This document shows, one piece after another, positions 43,554 to 53,590 of a DNA stretch of 64,000 nucleotides. Within the stretch, counting starts at the first letter, position 1; the number at the start of each line of letters is the position of its first letter. The notes beneath the pieces were generated by a model. The model was given only the letters and a program-made list of their open reading frames with translations, searched no databases and had not been told where the DNA came from. Source of the stretch: Caldisericum exile (lineage in GTDB: Bacteria > Caldisericota > Caldisericia > Caldisericales > Caldisericaceae); contig DYKR01000002.1 in the NCBI GenBank assembly GCA_020722505.1, forward strand, positions 1 through 64,000, given 5' to 3'. Made by a program: the position numbers and the translations under genes.

Positions 43554-44610
43554 GTTTATTTATAATTTCCTCAATTGTATCAACAATCTTTACCTCGCTA
43601 TCTTTTGGGTATAAACTACTACAACCCATTTTTATTATACGTAATTTTCCCTTTAATTCTAAAATCCTATTTAAAAGCAATTTTTCATTTAGGGCATTTT
43701 CTTCAATTACTTCAACACAGCCTAAAGATTCAAAGTACTTTGCGTTAAAATATTGGTGGTTATCTCTTGCATAAGGAAAAGGGATAACCATTGAATAAAC
43801 CCCATTTAATACAAGTTCAGAAAGAGTCATTGCTCCACCTCTTGTAATGGCAAGGTGAGAAACTGCATAAGCATAACCCATATGGTCAAGATAAGGAAAC
43901 ATTCTCAAATTCTTATGAACAATTTTGTCTTTAAAGTCTTTATAAAACTTCTTCCCAGTTATAAAAATGATCTGCATGTCAAATTTAAGAAGCTCCTCAA
44001 TGATAGAGAAAACAGTTTTATTAAGTTTATACGCACCACCAGAGCCTCCAAATACAAGAAGGGTAAATTTATCCTCAAAATTAAAAAAATCCAAACCAAC
44101 TCTCTTTTCAACTCCAATAACTTCTTTTCTTACTGGATTGCCAACAAACATACCTTTTTCTTTAAAAATATTGTTTACATCAGGAAATCCAAGAAAAATT
44201 TTTAAAGCAAACCTTTTAAATAGCAAATTTGTCCTTCCAGGGATGATGTTTTGTTCGTAGATAAAGATTGGGACCTTCGTTAAAACAGAAGCAATAAGAA
44301 CAGGAAGCGAAACATAACCACCACCACCCAATACAGCATCAGGCTTATGTTTTTTGATAATTCTAAAAGATTCAGTGACACCCTTAAAAAAGTTAAAGAT
44401 AAATAAAAAGATTGTTTTAATATTGAAATCAAATTGAGATGCACTCACAAATTCCATATCAAAACCGTAGGAAGCAAAAATCCTATCTTCAATTCCCCCT
44501 TTTCTTCCTACAAATACCACATCAAAATTTCTTTTTTTAAGCTCTTTTCCTATGGGCACAAGAGGATAAACATGTCCTCCAGTTCCACCACCTGCTATAA
44601 TTACTTTCAT
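43546..44610 (-). CDS. murG: UDP-GlcNAc--undecaprenyl-PP-MurNAc-pentapeptide GlcNAc transferase
   Basis: IAGGGTGGHVYPLVPIG, EQNIIPGRTN, RGGAMTLSEL, NAKYFESLG. Confidence 0.97.
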   Translation of the reverse strand: MKVIIAGGGTGGHVYPLVPIGKELKKRNFDVVFVGRKGGIEDRIFASYGFDMEFVSASQFDFNIKTIFLFIFNFFKGVTESFRIIKKHKPDAVLGGGGYVSLPVLIASVLTKVPIFIYEQNIIPGRTNLLFKRFALKIFLGFPDVNNIFKEKGMFVGNPVRKEVIGVEKRVGLDFFNFEDKFTLLVFGGSGGAYKLNKTVFSIIEELLKFDMQIIFITGKKFYKDFKDKIVHKNLRMFPYLDHMGYAYAVSHLAITRGGAMTLSELVLNGVYSMVIPFPYARDNHQYFNAKYFESLGCVEVIEENALNEKLLLNRILELKGKLRIIKMGCSSLYPKDSEVKIVDTIEEIINKHG

Positions 44611-45668
44611 TCGGCAACCTCTTTTCTTGAAATATTGATAAGTATACCTACAGATATAAAATTAGCAACCATATTGTTAAACCCCATACTTATAAACGGC
44701 AAAGGCACCCCTGTTACTGGCATTAAACCCAAATTCACTGCAAAATTAATTGTTGCAAACATACAAATCCCCAAAGTAAGACCAATCGCAAGAATCCTAG
44801 AAAAAAGAGATTGTGCTGCACTTGCAATCTTAAAGCCCGTATACAAAAGCCCCAAGTAGGAAGCTGCAATTATAATGATAACAACCCCTCCTAATTCTTC
44901 TCCAATGACTGGTAAAATGAAGTCTGAAACTGATACAGGTAAAACTTGAGGATACTTAAAAATACCCTTTAGAAAACCGACACCGTTAATACCACCTCTT
45001 GCAAATGCTTTAAGAGATTGTAGCGTTTGAAGCGCATCTGAAGTTGCATATGCTTCTGGGTTCAAAAAGGCTTCTATTCTTCTTCTCCATTCCTCACTAA
45101 AGCCAAGTAGAAGTAAAAACGAAACTATACTGAAAGTAGAAAACGCAAAAATATGGATAAGAGGTATACCAATAATTACAAGGGTTAAAAAGCACGTCAA
45201 AAATAACTGTGCAGCTGAACCCATATCTGGTTCTAAAGTAATGAGCAAAGAAAAAACCCCAATCGCCGCAAGAGAAACAAGAAAAACCTTTGGAAGTTCA
45301 TCATCCTTTATCTTGTTAGAAAAAATTTTTGCAATAAGTAAAGATAAAACTATGTATGCAAACTGAGAAGGCTGAAAATTAAAGATCCCAAAGCTAATGA
45401 ATCTTGAAACACCCCCTTGAAAAAGAAGGTAGATGAGTAATAAAAACAATATGAAGGTGCTAATCTTAGCAAGTTTTCGTAAGATGTGGTGGTCAAAAAA
45501 TGCAAAAAAGATCATCAACAAATATCCTATAGCAACTGAAATTAATTGTCTTATATACGTATTTGGGTAAACTACACTAAGACTAACACTTGATATGATA
45601 CCAATAATGGATAATAAGGTTACAAAGAAAATAAGAGAAATGGAATACGGGTTTAAAATCTTTTTCAT
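44607..45668 (-). CDS. ftsW: FtsW/RodA-family peptidoglycan glycosyltransferase
   Basis: Multi-TM; QPSQFAYIVL, LEPDMGSA, FILPVIGEELGG, TGVPLPFISMG. Confidence 0.93.
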   Translation of the reverse strand: MKKILNPYSISLIFFVTLLSIIGIISSVSLSVVYPNTYIRQLISVAIGYLLMIFFAFFDHHILRKLAKISTFILFLLLIYLLFQGGVSRFISFGIFNFQPSQFAYIVLSLLIAKIFSNKIKDDELPKVFLVSLAAIGVFSLLITLEPDMGSAAQLFLTCFLTLVIIGIPLIHIFAFSTFSIVSFLLLLGFSEEWRRRIEAFLNPEAYATSDALQTLQSLKAFARGGINGVGFLKGIFKYPQVLPVSVSDFILPVIGEELGGVVIIIIAASYLGLLYTGFKIASAAQSLFSRILAIGLTLGICMFATINFAVNLGLMPVTGVPLPFISMGFNNMVANFISVGILINISRKEVAE

Positions 45669-47029
45669 AACGAATTTACGATTTCCTTAAATCGATCGCC
45701 TCTATCTTCAAAATCCCTAAACATGTCAAAGCTTGCACAAGCAGGTGATAATAAAACTACATCAAAACGACCTGCTTTTGATTTTGCAAGAAGAATTGCA
45801 TCTTTTAAGCTTTCTACAACTGAAAAGTTATTAAAATTTGCTTTTATTGCGGCCTCCTTTACTTCATTTGCTGTTTGCCCTATAAGTATAAGGTATTTAA
45901 CTTTTCGTGGAAACATTTTACCCAAATTTGTAAAATCGTTATTCTTTGAGCTTCCTCCTGCAATAAGAATTACTTTCCTATCAAAAGATTCAAGTGCCTT
46001 AATTGTAGAATCAGGTGTTGTAGACTTTGAATCATTTATGAACGTTATGCCATCAACTTCCCTTACAAATTCAAGCCTATGGGGAAGACCTTTAAAAGTT
46101 TTAATTGATTTAGCAATCGTATCCACATCAACACCAATTAACATTGAGGCAGTAATCGAAGCAAGTGTATTTTCAACGTTGTGAAGTCCCAAAAGGGGGA
46201 TATCGCTTCTATTTATAATCTTTATGGGTTCAGAGGTTGTAGCAAACCTAAAATAAATTTCATCACCCAAAAGATAGGCACCTCTATCAACTTTACCCTT
46301 TAAAGAGAAAAAATAGACCGTGGGTCTTAATTCTTTTGCAAGTTCTCTTGAGGTGCTGTCGTCAAAATGCAAAACGGCAAAGTCAGATTCAGTCTGGTTT
46401 AAAAAAATCCTTCTCTTTGCGTTTAAATAATTTTCCATGGTGCCATACCTATCAAGGTGGTCTTCTGTAAAGTTTAAAAATACAGATACCTTTGGGTGGT
46501 ATTGTTCGATTGTCTCAAGTTGAAAACAACTCGTTTCAAGAATAGCAAACTGTGGATTTGGATTCTCTAAAAGAAGAAAAGAATAAGGAGTGCCTAAATT
46601 ACCACCAAAAACAGAGGAGGGATAAAAGTCTTTAATGATATGGTAAGTAAGGGCTGTTGTAGTGCTCTTACCATTGGTGCCTGTAATTGCAACAACTTTG
46701 GTATTTGAAGCAAACATATTTGCAAATTCCAATTCTCCTATAATTTTTTTACCGTGTTCTTCAAGATATCTTACAACTGGCGCATTCAAAGGTATGCCAG
46801 GAGACAAAACAACGAGGTCAAAATCTTTAAATTTATCAAAACTATGCTTACCTATCTCATAAGGGATGTTGTGTTCTTTAAGAAGTGGTTCAAACAAACG
46901 TGTTTCATGGTTATCGTTTAGTTCAGATACAAATACACTAAAGCCTTTACTTTTTGCAAGGATACTTGCATAAACACCGGATTTACGAGCTCCCAACACA
47001 AGAACTTTCACATTATACCTCCTAACCAA
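45665..47029 (-). CDS. murD: UDP-N-acetylmuramoylalanine--D-glutamate ligase
   Basis: SPGIPLNAP, GTNGKSTTTAL, NFTEDHLDRY, NDSKSTTPDST. Confidence 0.96.
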   Translation of the reverse strand: MVRRYNVKVLVLGARKSGVYASILAKSKGFSVFVSELNDNHETRLFEPLLKEHNIPYEIGKHSFDKFKDFDLVVLSPGIPLNAPVVRYLEEHGKKIIGELEFANMFASNTKVVAITGTNGKSTTTALTYHIIKDFYPSSVFGGNLGTPYSFLLLENPNPQFAILETSCFQLETIEQYHPKVSVFLNFTEDHLDRYGTMENYLNAKRRIFLNQTESDFAVLHFDDSTSRELAKELRPTVYFFSLKGKVDRGAYLLGDEIYFRFATTSEPIKIINRSDIPLLGLHNVENTLASITASMLIGVDVDTIAKSIKTFKGLPHRLEFVREVDGITFINDSKSTTPDSTIKALESFDRKVILIAGGSSKNNDFTNLGKMFPRKVKYLILIGQTANEVKEAAIKANFNNFSVVESLKDAILLAKSKAGRFDVVLLSPACASFDMFRDFEDRGDRFKEIVNSL

Positions 47030-47990
47030 AATACAACTTTAAAAAGAAGACAACAATAGATGCTACCAATGTTATAATAGAAAACCTAAAATCAATCTGT
47101 GCTTCACTAAGTCCAGATAACTCAAAATGGTGATGGATGGGCGTCATTTTAAATATTCTCTTACCGTGAGTCCTTTTAAAATATGTAATCTGGATAAAAA
47201 TTGAAAGAGCTTCAATAACAGGAATAATAGCAATAATTGGAAGATACAACTCTATTTTTAAAATAATCGAAAGGGAAGCAACAAGTGCACCTAAAGCACC
47301 CGATCCAACATCCCCCATAAAAATTGAAGCCTTTGGGCTATTGAACCATAAAAAGGCAAGAATTGCAATAATAAAAACAAGTATCAAATACAAATGAGAA
47401 GTGTTTCCAAAGGTATTTGCAATTAAAGATAGTAAAAGAAGCATGGTAACAGTAACACTTCCAAGAAGCCCGTCTACTCCATCTGTCAGGTTAAAAGCAT
47501 TAGCAGAGCCAATAAACATCGTTAAGAAAAGTATAAAATAAATAAACCAACCCAAATTTAAATCGAAAGATAAAAATTTAACATTGAAAGAAAAAATATC
47601 CTTAAAAATCACAAACAGAATAAGAGTTGCAAGAAAATGTAAAATAAGTTTATTTCTAACGGAAAGTCCATCTGAAGAGTGCTTTTTAAAAGTAAGAACA
47701 TCATCAATAAGCCCAATTATACCAAATAAGAGCACTGAAGATGCAACAAAGAGTGCAACTTTCGAATGATTAAAGGGAAGAAAAAAGATAGGTGCAAGAA
47801 GAAATACTATTCCGCCACCTCTTGGTGTGCCTTCCTTTATTTTGTAAATATCGCCCATTTCATCACGCACAAATTGGACTGCGTGCCGTTTCTTAAGATA
47901 TAAAATGAGAAATTTTTCAAAATACAACAATAAAAAAAATTCAATTAAGATAACAAAAGCAAAGATAATGTTTGAGACGTTCTTATCCAT
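47022..47990 (-). CDS. mraY: Phospho-N-acetylmuramoyl-pentapeptide transferase
   Basis: GTPRGGGIVFL, NAFNLTDGVDGLLG, FMGDVGSGALGA, TPIHHHFE. Confidence 0.96.
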   Translation of the reverse strand: MDKNVSNIIFAFVILIEFFLLLYFEKFLILYLKKRHAVQFVRDEMGDIYKIKEGTPRGGGIVFLLAPIFFLPFNHSKVALFVASSVLLFGIIGLIDDVLTFKKHSSDGLSVRNKLILHFLATLILFVIFKDIFSFNVKFLSFDLNLGWFIYFILFLTMFIGSANAFNLTDGVDGLLGSVTVTMLLLLSLIANTFGNTSHLYLILVFIIAILAFLWFNSPKASIFMGDVGSGALGALVASLSIILKIELYLPIIAIIPVIEALSIFIQITYFKRTHGKRIFKMTPIHHHFELSGLSEAQIDFRFSIITLVASIVVFFLKLYFG

Positions 47991-49338
47991 CTTTAAACCT
48001 TCCTTTCAAAACTTCAACAAAACTTTCCATCTTCATGCCGCGTGATCCTTTTAAAAAAATTAAAGAACCTTTTTTAAAATCAAATTCCTCTAAAAACTCC
48101 TTTAGGGCATCTGAATCGGTAAAATGAAATTTTAAAGCAGTCGAAGCATTTTCGTATATAGATTTTGTAAAATCCCCGTAAGTTATAAGTAGGTAGGGAT
48201 CCACTTCTTCAATTAAAGAGACAAAACTTTTATGAATCTCATAAGCATCCTTACCAAGTTCAAGCATATCTCCGAGTATTATAACCTTTGGTTTATTAAC
48301 ATCCAAAAGGGATTTTAAGGCAAAAGTAAGAGAAACTGGATTTGAGTTATAAGTATCATCCAATATGGACATCTTTGAAAAATTTATAATCTCTCCTCTT
48401 CCTTTGAATGGTTTAAATTCTTTTAAAGAGGAAACTATTAAATCAGGATCAACTCCAAAATGGAAGGCAATTGCAAAAGTAAAAGCCAAAGTGTAAACAA
48501 ACTGATAACCGTAAAAAGGCAGGGAAAAGGAAAATTTTCGATCGGCAAAACTCAAATTCACCCTCTTAACATCTTCTTTAGTTAATAAATCAATTACTAC
48601 ATCGTTTCTCTTATTAAAACCTATAAGGACTCTATTTTTAAGATTATGCGAGGCTTCAAACAACAAATCATCATCACCATTTAAAAAGGCAATACCATCA
48701 TTATCAACGTATTTAGCGAGTTTAAATTTCTCATTCAATACCCCTTCTTTTGATTGTAGGTATTCAATGTGAGAGTCGCCAATATTTGTAATAACTCCGT
48801 AGTGTGGTTGAGTTAACTCAAGAAGGTAATCCATATCATGAGGTTTTTGAACACCTAATTCCACAACAATAAAATCTTCTCTTAAATTAACTTCATTTGC
48901 AAAAAATAACGGTAAAGAAACATCTGTATTGAGGTTACCTTCTGTCTTTAAAACGGAAAATTTTTTTGATAAGGCATTAGCAACAGATTCCTTGAGAGTA
49001 GTTTTACCAGCGCTTCCTGTAATACCTAACACACAACCTAAAGCATGCTTTCTTCCAACTAACCCGATGTGTTTAATGAAATCTTTGGTAGAATTTACAA
49101 CAAATTCAAAAGTATCATTTAGAGGGAACTCTTTTTCAACAACAACACCTAAAGCACCTTTTTGAATTGCATCTTTTACAAAATCATGCCCATCATACTT
49201 TGAACCTTTTAAAGCAATAAAAATATCTCCTTTTTCAACAGTTCTTGAATCTATCTTGAACTTATTAAAAGTCTCAGGTATTCTATTTATACTAATCCCA
49301 TCAAAGCCATTAAGAAACTCTTCCAATTTAAAGTTCAT
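47983..49338 (-). CDS. murF: UDP-N-acetylmuramoyl-tripeptide--D-Ala-D-Ala ligase
   Basis: DSRTVEKGDIFIALKG, GITGSAGKTTLKE, ILDDTYNSNPVS, LGDMLELG. Confidence 0.95.
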   Translation of the reverse strand: MNFKLEEFLNGFDGISINRIPETFNKFKIDSRTVEKGDIFIALKGSKYDGHDFVKDAIQKGALGVVVEKEFPLNDTFEFVVNSTKDFIKHIGLVGRKHALGCVLGITGSAGKTTLKESVANALSKKFSVLKTEGNLNTDVSLPLFFANEVNLREDFIVVELGVQKPHDMDYLLELTQPHYGVITNIGDSHIEYLQSKEGVLNEKFKLAKYVDNDGIAFLNGDDDLLFEASHNLKNRVLIGFNKRNDVVIDLLTKEDVKRVNLSFADRKFSFSLPFYGYQFVYTLAFTFAIAFHFGVDPDLIVSSLKEFKPFKGRGEIINFSKMSILDDTYNSNPVSLTFALKSLLDVNKPKVIILGDMLELGKDAYEIHKSFVSLIEEVDPYLLITYGDFTKSIYENASTALKFHFTDSDALKEFLEEFDFKKGSLIFLKGSRGMKMESFVEVLKGRFKDG

Positions 49339-50770
49339 AAACTGTCTCCTCTACAACATCTAAGTCTCTAAAATTTACTATACGTCCACCTTTAAGATGC
49401 ATTTTACTTTCAACGCCTCTACCCAAAATTGCAATTGTATCGTTAGGTTTCGACTTCAATACTGCTTCTTTAATTGCAAGGCGCCTGTCTTCTAACACTT
49501 TGTGGTCAATTGAAACACCTTTTAAAATGTCATCGATGATCTTTTTTTCATCAAATCCTCTTGAATCATCGGAAGTTACATAACAAAAATCCGCAAAATT
49601 ACTTACAACTCTCCCCATCTCTATCCTCTTCTCTGTATTAGATGTGCCAACTGCTCCGAAAACCACTATAAGTCGCCCCTTTTTATTCAAACTAAGGTTT
49701 TCAAGAACACTCCTAATTTCAGAAGGATTGTGTGCATAATCTACTACTATTACTCTATCAGAGACTTTTCTTATTTCCATCCTTCCAGGGATAGAAACAG
49801 TTTTTCCAAATTCTCTAATTACGCTAAAAGGGATACCTTCAACCATCGCAAAAGAAGTAGCAGCAAGAAAATTAACAATATTGAACTTAGACACCAAAGG
49901 AATTTTAACTTCGCCAACTAAACTGCCCTTTTTAAAAACATTAAACAAAAGCAGTATATCTTGTGAGTTTATAAATTCGTATGAAAAATCAAAAGATGGA
50001 TTTTCGCCGTAAAGTAAGGGGTCTTTAGAAACTTCCAAAAACCTTTCAATATATAAACTTTCACCATTTAAAATGGGGGAAAAAGCATCAACAAAAAATG
50101 AAACCTTAGTATCTAAATAATCTTCAAGTGTTTTATGAAAATCAAGATGGTCCACCCCCATCGTTGAGAGAATCTTTTTATAGAAATCAATGCCAAAGAC
50201 TCTTTTATCTTTAATAGCATGGGAAGTTACTTCCATAAATACGTATTTAACGTTGTTATCTTTCATTAAACTCAAATACTTATTCAATTCAAAAGGGAAT
50301 GGTGTTGTAGGAGGCTCAAGGTCTTTTAACTCGAAGTCATCTTTTATGCCAATACCAATAGTGCCAATAAAAGAAGAAGGAATTGAAGCGTAATTAAAAA
50401 GCCTGTAAAGTATATAAGCAATAGTTGTTTTACCCATGGTTCCAGTTATACCAACTATTTTTAATTGGGAGGATGGGTTGTTAAACATATGGGCTGATAA
50501 AATTGCATAGGCAACTTTACTATCATCTACTTTAATAAGAGGGATGGCAAAAGTTTTCGTAGTTTCCTTTTCTATAATAGCACCCACTGCTCCATTTTTT
50601 ATTGCATCTTCAATAAAATTGTGTCCGTCGTTATTTTGCCCACTTATTGCAACAAACAGATCGCCTTTTCTAATCTTTCTTGAATCGTGTTGTAATGACA
50701 AAAACTCAACTTCATGGTTGCCGTAAATCTTACAATCTTTTAAAACCTTTCCTATATCTTCTATTTTCAT
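49328..50770 (-). CDS. murE: UDP-N-acetylmuramoyl-L-alanyl-D-glutamate ligase (third-residue ligase)
   Basis: DSRKIRKGDLFVAISG, GTMGKTT, EVTSHAI, DHLDFH; TSDDSRG at the specificity loop. Confidence 0.93.
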   Translation of the reverse strand: MKIEDIGKVLKDCKIYGNHEVEFLSLQHDSRKIRKGDLFVAISGQNNDGHNFIEDAIKNGAVGAIIEKETTKTFAIPLIKVDDSKVAYAILSAHMFNNPSSQLKIVGITGTMGKTTIAYILYRLFNYASIPSSFIGTIGIGIKDDFELKDLEPPTTPFPFELNKYLSLMKDNNVKYVFMEVTSHAIKDKRVFGIDFYKKILSTMGVDHLDFHKTLEDYLDTKVSFFVDAFSPILNGESLYIERFLEVSKDPLLYGENPSFDFSYEFINSQDILLLFNVFKKGSLVGEVKIPLVSKFNIVNFLAATSFAMVEGIPFSVIREFGKTVSIPGRMEIRKVSDRVIVVDYAHNPSEIRSVLENLSLNKKGRLIVVFGAVGTSNTEKRIEMGRVVSNFADFCYVTSDDSRGFDEKKIIDDILKGVSIDHKVLEDRRLAIKEAVLKSKPNDTIAILGRGVESKMHLKGGRIVNFRDLDVVEETVYEL

Positions 50771-52476
50771 GGTTCAATCCTTAGATATTTTACAAGAAAA
50801 TTACCAATCTTTGCAAATAGCGGTGCTGCTACCGTTGTAGAATACTGAGGATATTTCGTCTCATCTATAGAAACTATTACCGAAAATTCTGGATCAGGGT
50901 AGGGAACGGCTCCATAAAAACTGTATATCAACTTAGCATGAGAATAACTTTTTGTGATTGGATCAATCTTTTGTGCTGTGCCTGTTTTACCCATAACCTT
51001 ATACCCTTCTATTTTTGCTTTTGGAGCACCAACCTCAACAACATCAACCATTGCACTTTTCACCAAATTAAGATTATCAACTGAACCAACAACATTTTTT
51101 AGAATGGAGTAGGATTCATAAATTACATTGCCTGAATCTTCTATCTTTTTAATAATATGAGGTGTATATAGTTTACCGCCATTAACAATGGCATTTAATG
51201 CAGTAACCATTTGTAATTGAGTAACAGCAACTCCTTGACCAAAGCCCATTGTAGCAGTTTCAACATCGTTAATATTTTCTAATTTAGGTATGATTCCTTT
51301 TTCTTCTGCAGCAATTTCCAAACCAGTCTTTTCACCAAAACCAAATAAATTAAAATACTTTAAAAGATTTTCCTTTCCTAAACCGAGAGCAACTTTGGCA
51401 AACGCAACATCGCAAGAATTCACAAGGATATCTCTAACTCCATGCTCTTCCCCATGTTTTTTCCAACAGGAAATTACGGTATCTTTTACCTTAATCGAAC
51501 CACTACAATAAAACTCATCGTTTTCTTTAAGCGTTCCTTCTTCAAGCGCAGCAAAGGCAACAATAGGTTTCATAACCGAACCAGGTTCATAATTATAACT
51601 GATTGGCAAGTTAGGTTTGATGCTATCAATATTTTGTGGGTTAAAAGATGGATAACTCACCATTGCAAGAATTTTATTGGTTTTTGGCTCTGTTACTATA
51701 GCAAAACCCTGCTTTGCGTTGTATTTCTCAACAGTTTCTTTCACTAAAGCGTATAGTTTTGCCTGTATATTTATATCGATTGTTAACTGAACTGTACTAC
51801 CCTTTTTAGGATAAATCATATAAGTAGGTTTACCTAGTATTTCTGGCTCGTTAAAATTGTATGTTCTAAAGGCTCTACCTTTTTTTCCTTTTAAAAAATC
51901 ATTAAAATAAAGTTCTATACCACTCAAACCATCATTATCAAGACCAACAACTCCAATAAGAGGCGCTACTATTTCACCATACGGATAAACTCTTTTGTAA
52001 GTCTTAGTAAATACAACTCCGTTATTAATTTCTAATTTATCGATTTCTTTTTTTAGGCTTTCGGTGACTGAAGTTGAAACAACAGTATAAGCGTTATATG
52101 AAAAAATGCTTTTTAAATCTGATGAAGATAACTTGAGATATTTACTCAGTATTTCTTTTAAAGGTTCTACTTTGGATTTTTCAATGAGTGTTGGATTTAT
52201 ATCAAGTTGATAAGTAATTTCATTTGTTGCAAGCTTATTTCCATTTCTATCGATTATCTCTCCTCTTTCAGCGCGCAATACATCATAAGTAGGCACAACC
52301 TGTGGAGCAAACTCTGCAAGCAATCTATTTCTTTCGAAGACATCAATTTGAATTACCCTAAAAATAAAAGAAAAAAAGATAACAAAAAATAACAAAAAAA
52401 CAGCAATAATTCTTTTCTTAAAAACATCTTCTCTACTTTGCTTCAAGTTCGACCACATAGAATTTCTTAACCTCAA
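50767..52476 (-). CDS. ftsI: Division-type class B penicillin-binding protein (FtsI-like)
   Basis: RGEIIDRNGNKLA, YEPGSVMKPI (SXXK), SCD (SXN-type), MGKTGTAQK (KTG); dcw position. Confidence 0.92.
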   Translation of the reverse strand: MRLRNSMWSNLKQSREDVFKKRIIAVFLLFFVIFFSFIFRVIQIDVFERNRLLAEFAPQVVPTYDVLRAERGEIIDRNGNKLATNEITYQLDINPTLIEKSKVEPLKEILSKYLKLSSSDLKSIFSYNAYTVVSTSVTESLKKEIDKLEINNGVVFTKTYKRVYPYGEIVAPLIGVVGLDNDGLSGIELYFNDFLKGKKGRAFRTYNFNEPEILGKPTYMIYPKKGSTVQLTIDINIQAKLYALVKETVEKYNAKQGFAIVTEPKTNKILAMVSYPSFNPQNIDSIKPNLPISYNYEPGSVMKPIVAFAALEEGTLKENDEFYCSGSIKVKDTVISCWKKHGEEHGVRDILVNSCDVAFAKVALGLGKENLLKYFNLFGFGEKTGLEIAAEEKGIIPKLENINDVETATMGFGQGVAVTQLQMVTALNAIVNGGKLYTPHIIKKIEDSGNVIYESYSILKNVVGSVDNLNLVKSAMVDVVEVGAPKAKIEGYKVMGKTGTAQKIDPITKSYSHAKLIYSFYGAVPYPDPEFSVIVSIDETKYPQYSTTVAAPLFAKIGNFLVKYLRIEP

Positions 52477-52708
52477 CCATCTTTAATTTCTCTTTAGCTA
52501 ACTTTTCAATTCTTAAAGGATTAATCAAATTATAATAAGTAGATGATAGTTTTGAGGTGTCTGCCTTTAAAATATCAATTTCTCTTTCTAAATCAGCAAC
52601 CTTCTTTTTCAAGCCAAGGGTAGCGAAAAAAAACACCGAATTCAAAACAACCACAACAACTAAAACAAATATAAGCAATTTATTGCTAACTCTACCCAAT
52701 CTCCTCAT
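52433..52708 (-). CDS. FtsL-like bitopic division protein
   Basis: 91 aa, one TM followed by coiled coil; between rsmH and ftsI. Confidence 0.65.
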   Translation of the reverse strand: MRRLGRVSNKLLIFVLVVVVVLNSVFFFATLGLKKKVADLEREIDILKADTSKLSSTYYNLINPLRIEKLAKEKLKMVEVKKFYVVELEAK

Positions 52709-53567
52709 AAACCCTCAATTTTGCACTTCTACTCCGTCGGTTAATGGATATCTCTTCTTTGGTTGGTTTAACTACGTGTTTTACTACAGGTTTTAAAGAA
52801 ACATTTTCTTTAAAAGTTTTTTTAACGAGCCTATCCTCAAGTGAGTGGTACGTGATTATTGCGATTCTCCCTTTTGGAAGTAAAACTAAAGGCGCATCTT
52901 CTAAAAATTTTTTTAGGTTATCGAGTTCTCTATTAACAAAAATTCTCAACGCTTGGAAGGTTTTTGTTGCAGGATGAATCCGATAATAACCTTTAGGATA
53001 AACACTTCTTACAATGTCTGCAAGCTCTAAAGTCGTTGAAATTGGCATTTTCTTTCTTTCAGAAACGATTTTTCTTGCAATCCTCTCTGCAAAAGGGTCT
53101 TCACCGTAAGTGTAAATAATGTCTCTCAACTCTTCAAAAGAAAAAGTGTTAACCACGTCATAGGCAGAATACCGAGTGCAAGGTTTACACATCCTCATAT
53201 CGAGAGGTCCTTCCTTCATGAAGGAAAAACCGCGTTCAGCTTCTTCCAATTGAAGTGAAGAAACACCAAGATCGGCAAGAATTTGGGTTGCACCTTGAGC
53301 GTTCGATAACACAATAGCCCTAATTTCTTTAAAATTTGAGGGCACGAGAACAAAGTTATCTCCAACCTCTTTTAAACGCTCTTCTGCTTTTTTAATTGCT
53401 TCTTCATCGAGATCTATACCTATTAATAAGCCCTTGGGAATTCTTTTTAAAATCTCAACAGAATGCCCACCTTCTCCAAGAGTTGCATCAACAACAATCG
53501 AATCTTCTTTTAAATTAAGCAAATCCAATACTTCTTTTAATAAAACCGGTGTATGATAGATTTCCAT
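52692..53567 (-). CDS. rsmH: 16S rRNA (cytosine1402-N4)-methyltransferase
   Basis: YHTPVLLKEVLDLL, DATLGEGGHS, LADLGVSSLQLEEAERGFSF. ATG at 53567; ORF-track start 53570 is TTG. Confidence 0.96.
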   Translation of the reverse strand: MEIYHTPVLLKEVLDLLNLKEDSIVVDATLGEGGHSVEILKRIPKGLLIGIDLDEEAIKKAEERLKEVGDNFVLVPSNFKEIRAIVLSNAQGATQILADLGVSSLQLEEAERGFSFMKEGPLDMRMCKPCTRYSAYDVVNTFSFEELRDIIYTYGEDPFAERIARKIVSERKKMPISTTLELADIVRSVYPKGYYRIHPATKTFQALRIFVNRELDNLKKFLEDAPLVLLPKGRIAIITYHSLEDRLVKKTFKENVSLKPVVKHVVKPTKEEISINRRSRSAKLRVYEEIG

Positions 53568-53590
53568 CAAGAGATATTATACAGATATAG

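Noticed and set aside
45723-46184. 153-aa plus-strand ORF opposite murD
   Set aside because: Fully antisense to conserved MurD; no recognisable domain.
50767-52476. SCD in place of SXN in the FtsI-like protein
   Set aside because: SCD occurs in known class B PBPs, so it is not evidence of inactivity.
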